NCBI GenBank assembly: GCA_018780265.1
Contig: JADMJV010000084.1
Span: forward strand, 1 to 64,000
Origin: a bacterium
GTDB lineage: Bacteria; Vulcanimicrobiota; Xenobia; Xenobiales; JADMJV01
DNA: 64,000 bases
Direction of reading: 5' to 3'
This document shows positions 63,520 to 64,000 of the stretch, piece by piece (position 1 is the first letter of the stretch; each line of letters opens with the position of its first letter). The notes below the pieces were generated by a model. That model searched no databases, was not told the origin of the DNA, and saw nothing but the letters and a program-made list of their open reading frames with translations. Made by a program: the position numbers and the translations under genes.

Positions 63520-64000
63520 AGGCCATGATTTTAGCGGCCGGCGGCGCAACCAAGCTCTACCCCCTGACTTACAGTCTTCCCAAACCATTGGTGCCCGTCC
63601 TCAACGTACCCGTGATCGAGCACATTGTGGGCTTGCTGGCGCAGCATGGGTTTCAGGATATCGTGATCAATCTGCACTATCTGCATCGGATGATCGAAGA
63701 TCAACTGGGGGACGGCAGTCGATTTGGCGTCAAGATTCGCTACTCATTTGAGCCCGAACTGCTGGGCACCGCCGGAGGTGTTCGCAATGTCGCCGACTTT
63801 TTCCACGAAACCTTTCTGGTGATCGGCGCCGATGATCTGACCGACCTCAACCTCACCGAAATGCTGGAATTTCACCGGCATCAAGAGGCCCTGGCATCGC
63901 TGGCCGTCGTGCCGGTCCAATCGGCCAGTGAGGTGGGCGTGCTTGAACTCGATGAACAGCAACGGGTTACCTGGTACCTGGAGAAGCCAGGTCCCGAGCG
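63516..64000 (+). CDS. sugar-phosphate nucleotidyltransferase, cut by window end
   Basis: About 161 residues of an open frame that runs off the right edge. KAMILAAGGATKLYPLTYSLPKPLVPV is the N-terminal nucleotide-binding signature, here TKL in place of the usual TRL. LLGTAGGVRNV and IGADDLTDLNL follow in the expected places. These fit mannose-1-phosphate guanylyltransferase or glucose-1-phosphate nucleotidyltransferase; the part that would distinguish them lies outside. GTG 63516 overlaps the preceding stop, so translational coupling with the glycosyltransferase is likely, consistent with a polysaccharide operon. Confidence 0.88.
   Translation, partial: MKAMILAAGGATKLYPLTYSLPKPLVPVLNVPVIEHIVGLLAQHGFQDIVINLHYLHRMIEDQLGDGSRFGVKIRYSFEPELLGTAGGVRNVADFFHETFLVIGADDLTDLNLTEMLEFHRHQEALASLAVVPVQSASEVGVLELDEQQRVTWYLEKPGPE

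Overview
The window reads as a chromosomal segment of a diderm (outer-membrane) bacterium with roughly 58-60% GC. It carries an LptD/OstA-type outer-membrane beta-barrel, an apolipoprotein N-acyltransferase (Lnt), several lipoproteins with clear lipoboxes and a bacterial alpha-2-macroglobulin. Housekeeping genes (glyA, tgt, murI, nadK, acnA, rsfS, nadD, thrC) are mixed with many secreted proteins of unknown function, and TTG and GTG starts are common. No rRNA or tRNA fixes the phylum. The mix resembles poorly cultured phyla such as Eremiobacterota, Vulcanimicrobiota or Armatimonadota, but that is a weak inference.

Layout. 1-780: GC-rich sequence with strong hairpins and no convincing gene. 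780-7653: a signal-less zinc metallopeptidase, a lipoprotein/beta-propeller gene split by an in-frame stop, a disordered protein and a lactonase-like lipoprotein. 7770-15626: SsnA-like amidohydrolase, glyA, double PilZ protein, carbamate kinase, tgt, Bpt-type aminoacyl-tRNA-protein transferase and a PLP-dependent lyase. 15856-22390: murI, nadK, an NrtR-like Nudix regulator, a 394-bp MITE-like element, acnA, rsfS, nadD. 22495-29989: LptD-like barrel, Lnt, CvpA-like protein, a VWA protein and secreted unknowns. 30069-44393: GH25 lysozyme, alpha-2-macroglobulin, a propeller protein, a CBS protein, an acetyl-CoA hydrolase/transferase family enzyme, a VIT-VWA-TPR-DUF2135 protein and a Cax antiporter. 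44507-53834: glycine-rich membrane protein, an operon of a small secreted protein, a solute-binding-protein/patatin fusion and a TPR protein, then secreted and small unknowns. 53839-60151: LD-carboxypeptidase, phosphodiester glycosidase, thrC, an HD-only SpoT-like hydrolase, a TerB protein and a second glycine-rich membrane protein. 60261-64000: small membrane proteins, a histidine kinase with a degenerate GGDEF-like domain, a WecG/TagA glycosyltransferase and a sugar nucleotidyltransferase cut by the window edge.

The genes form several functional groups. Envelope biogenesis and protection is represented by LptD, Lnt, MurI, LdcA, alpha-2-macroglobulin, DUF2135, GH25 and the patatin fusion. 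NAD metabolism is represented by nadK, nadD and an NrtR-like regulator within 6 kb. Polysaccharide synthesis closes the window. The least expected items are the solute-binding/patatin fusion with four membrane segments inside the patatin domain, the alpha-2-macroglobulin neighbourhood that recalls the yfa/mag operons, the stop-interrupted surface protein, and a set of proteins without Sec signals but with disordered N-termini, two of which share a palindromic upstream site.
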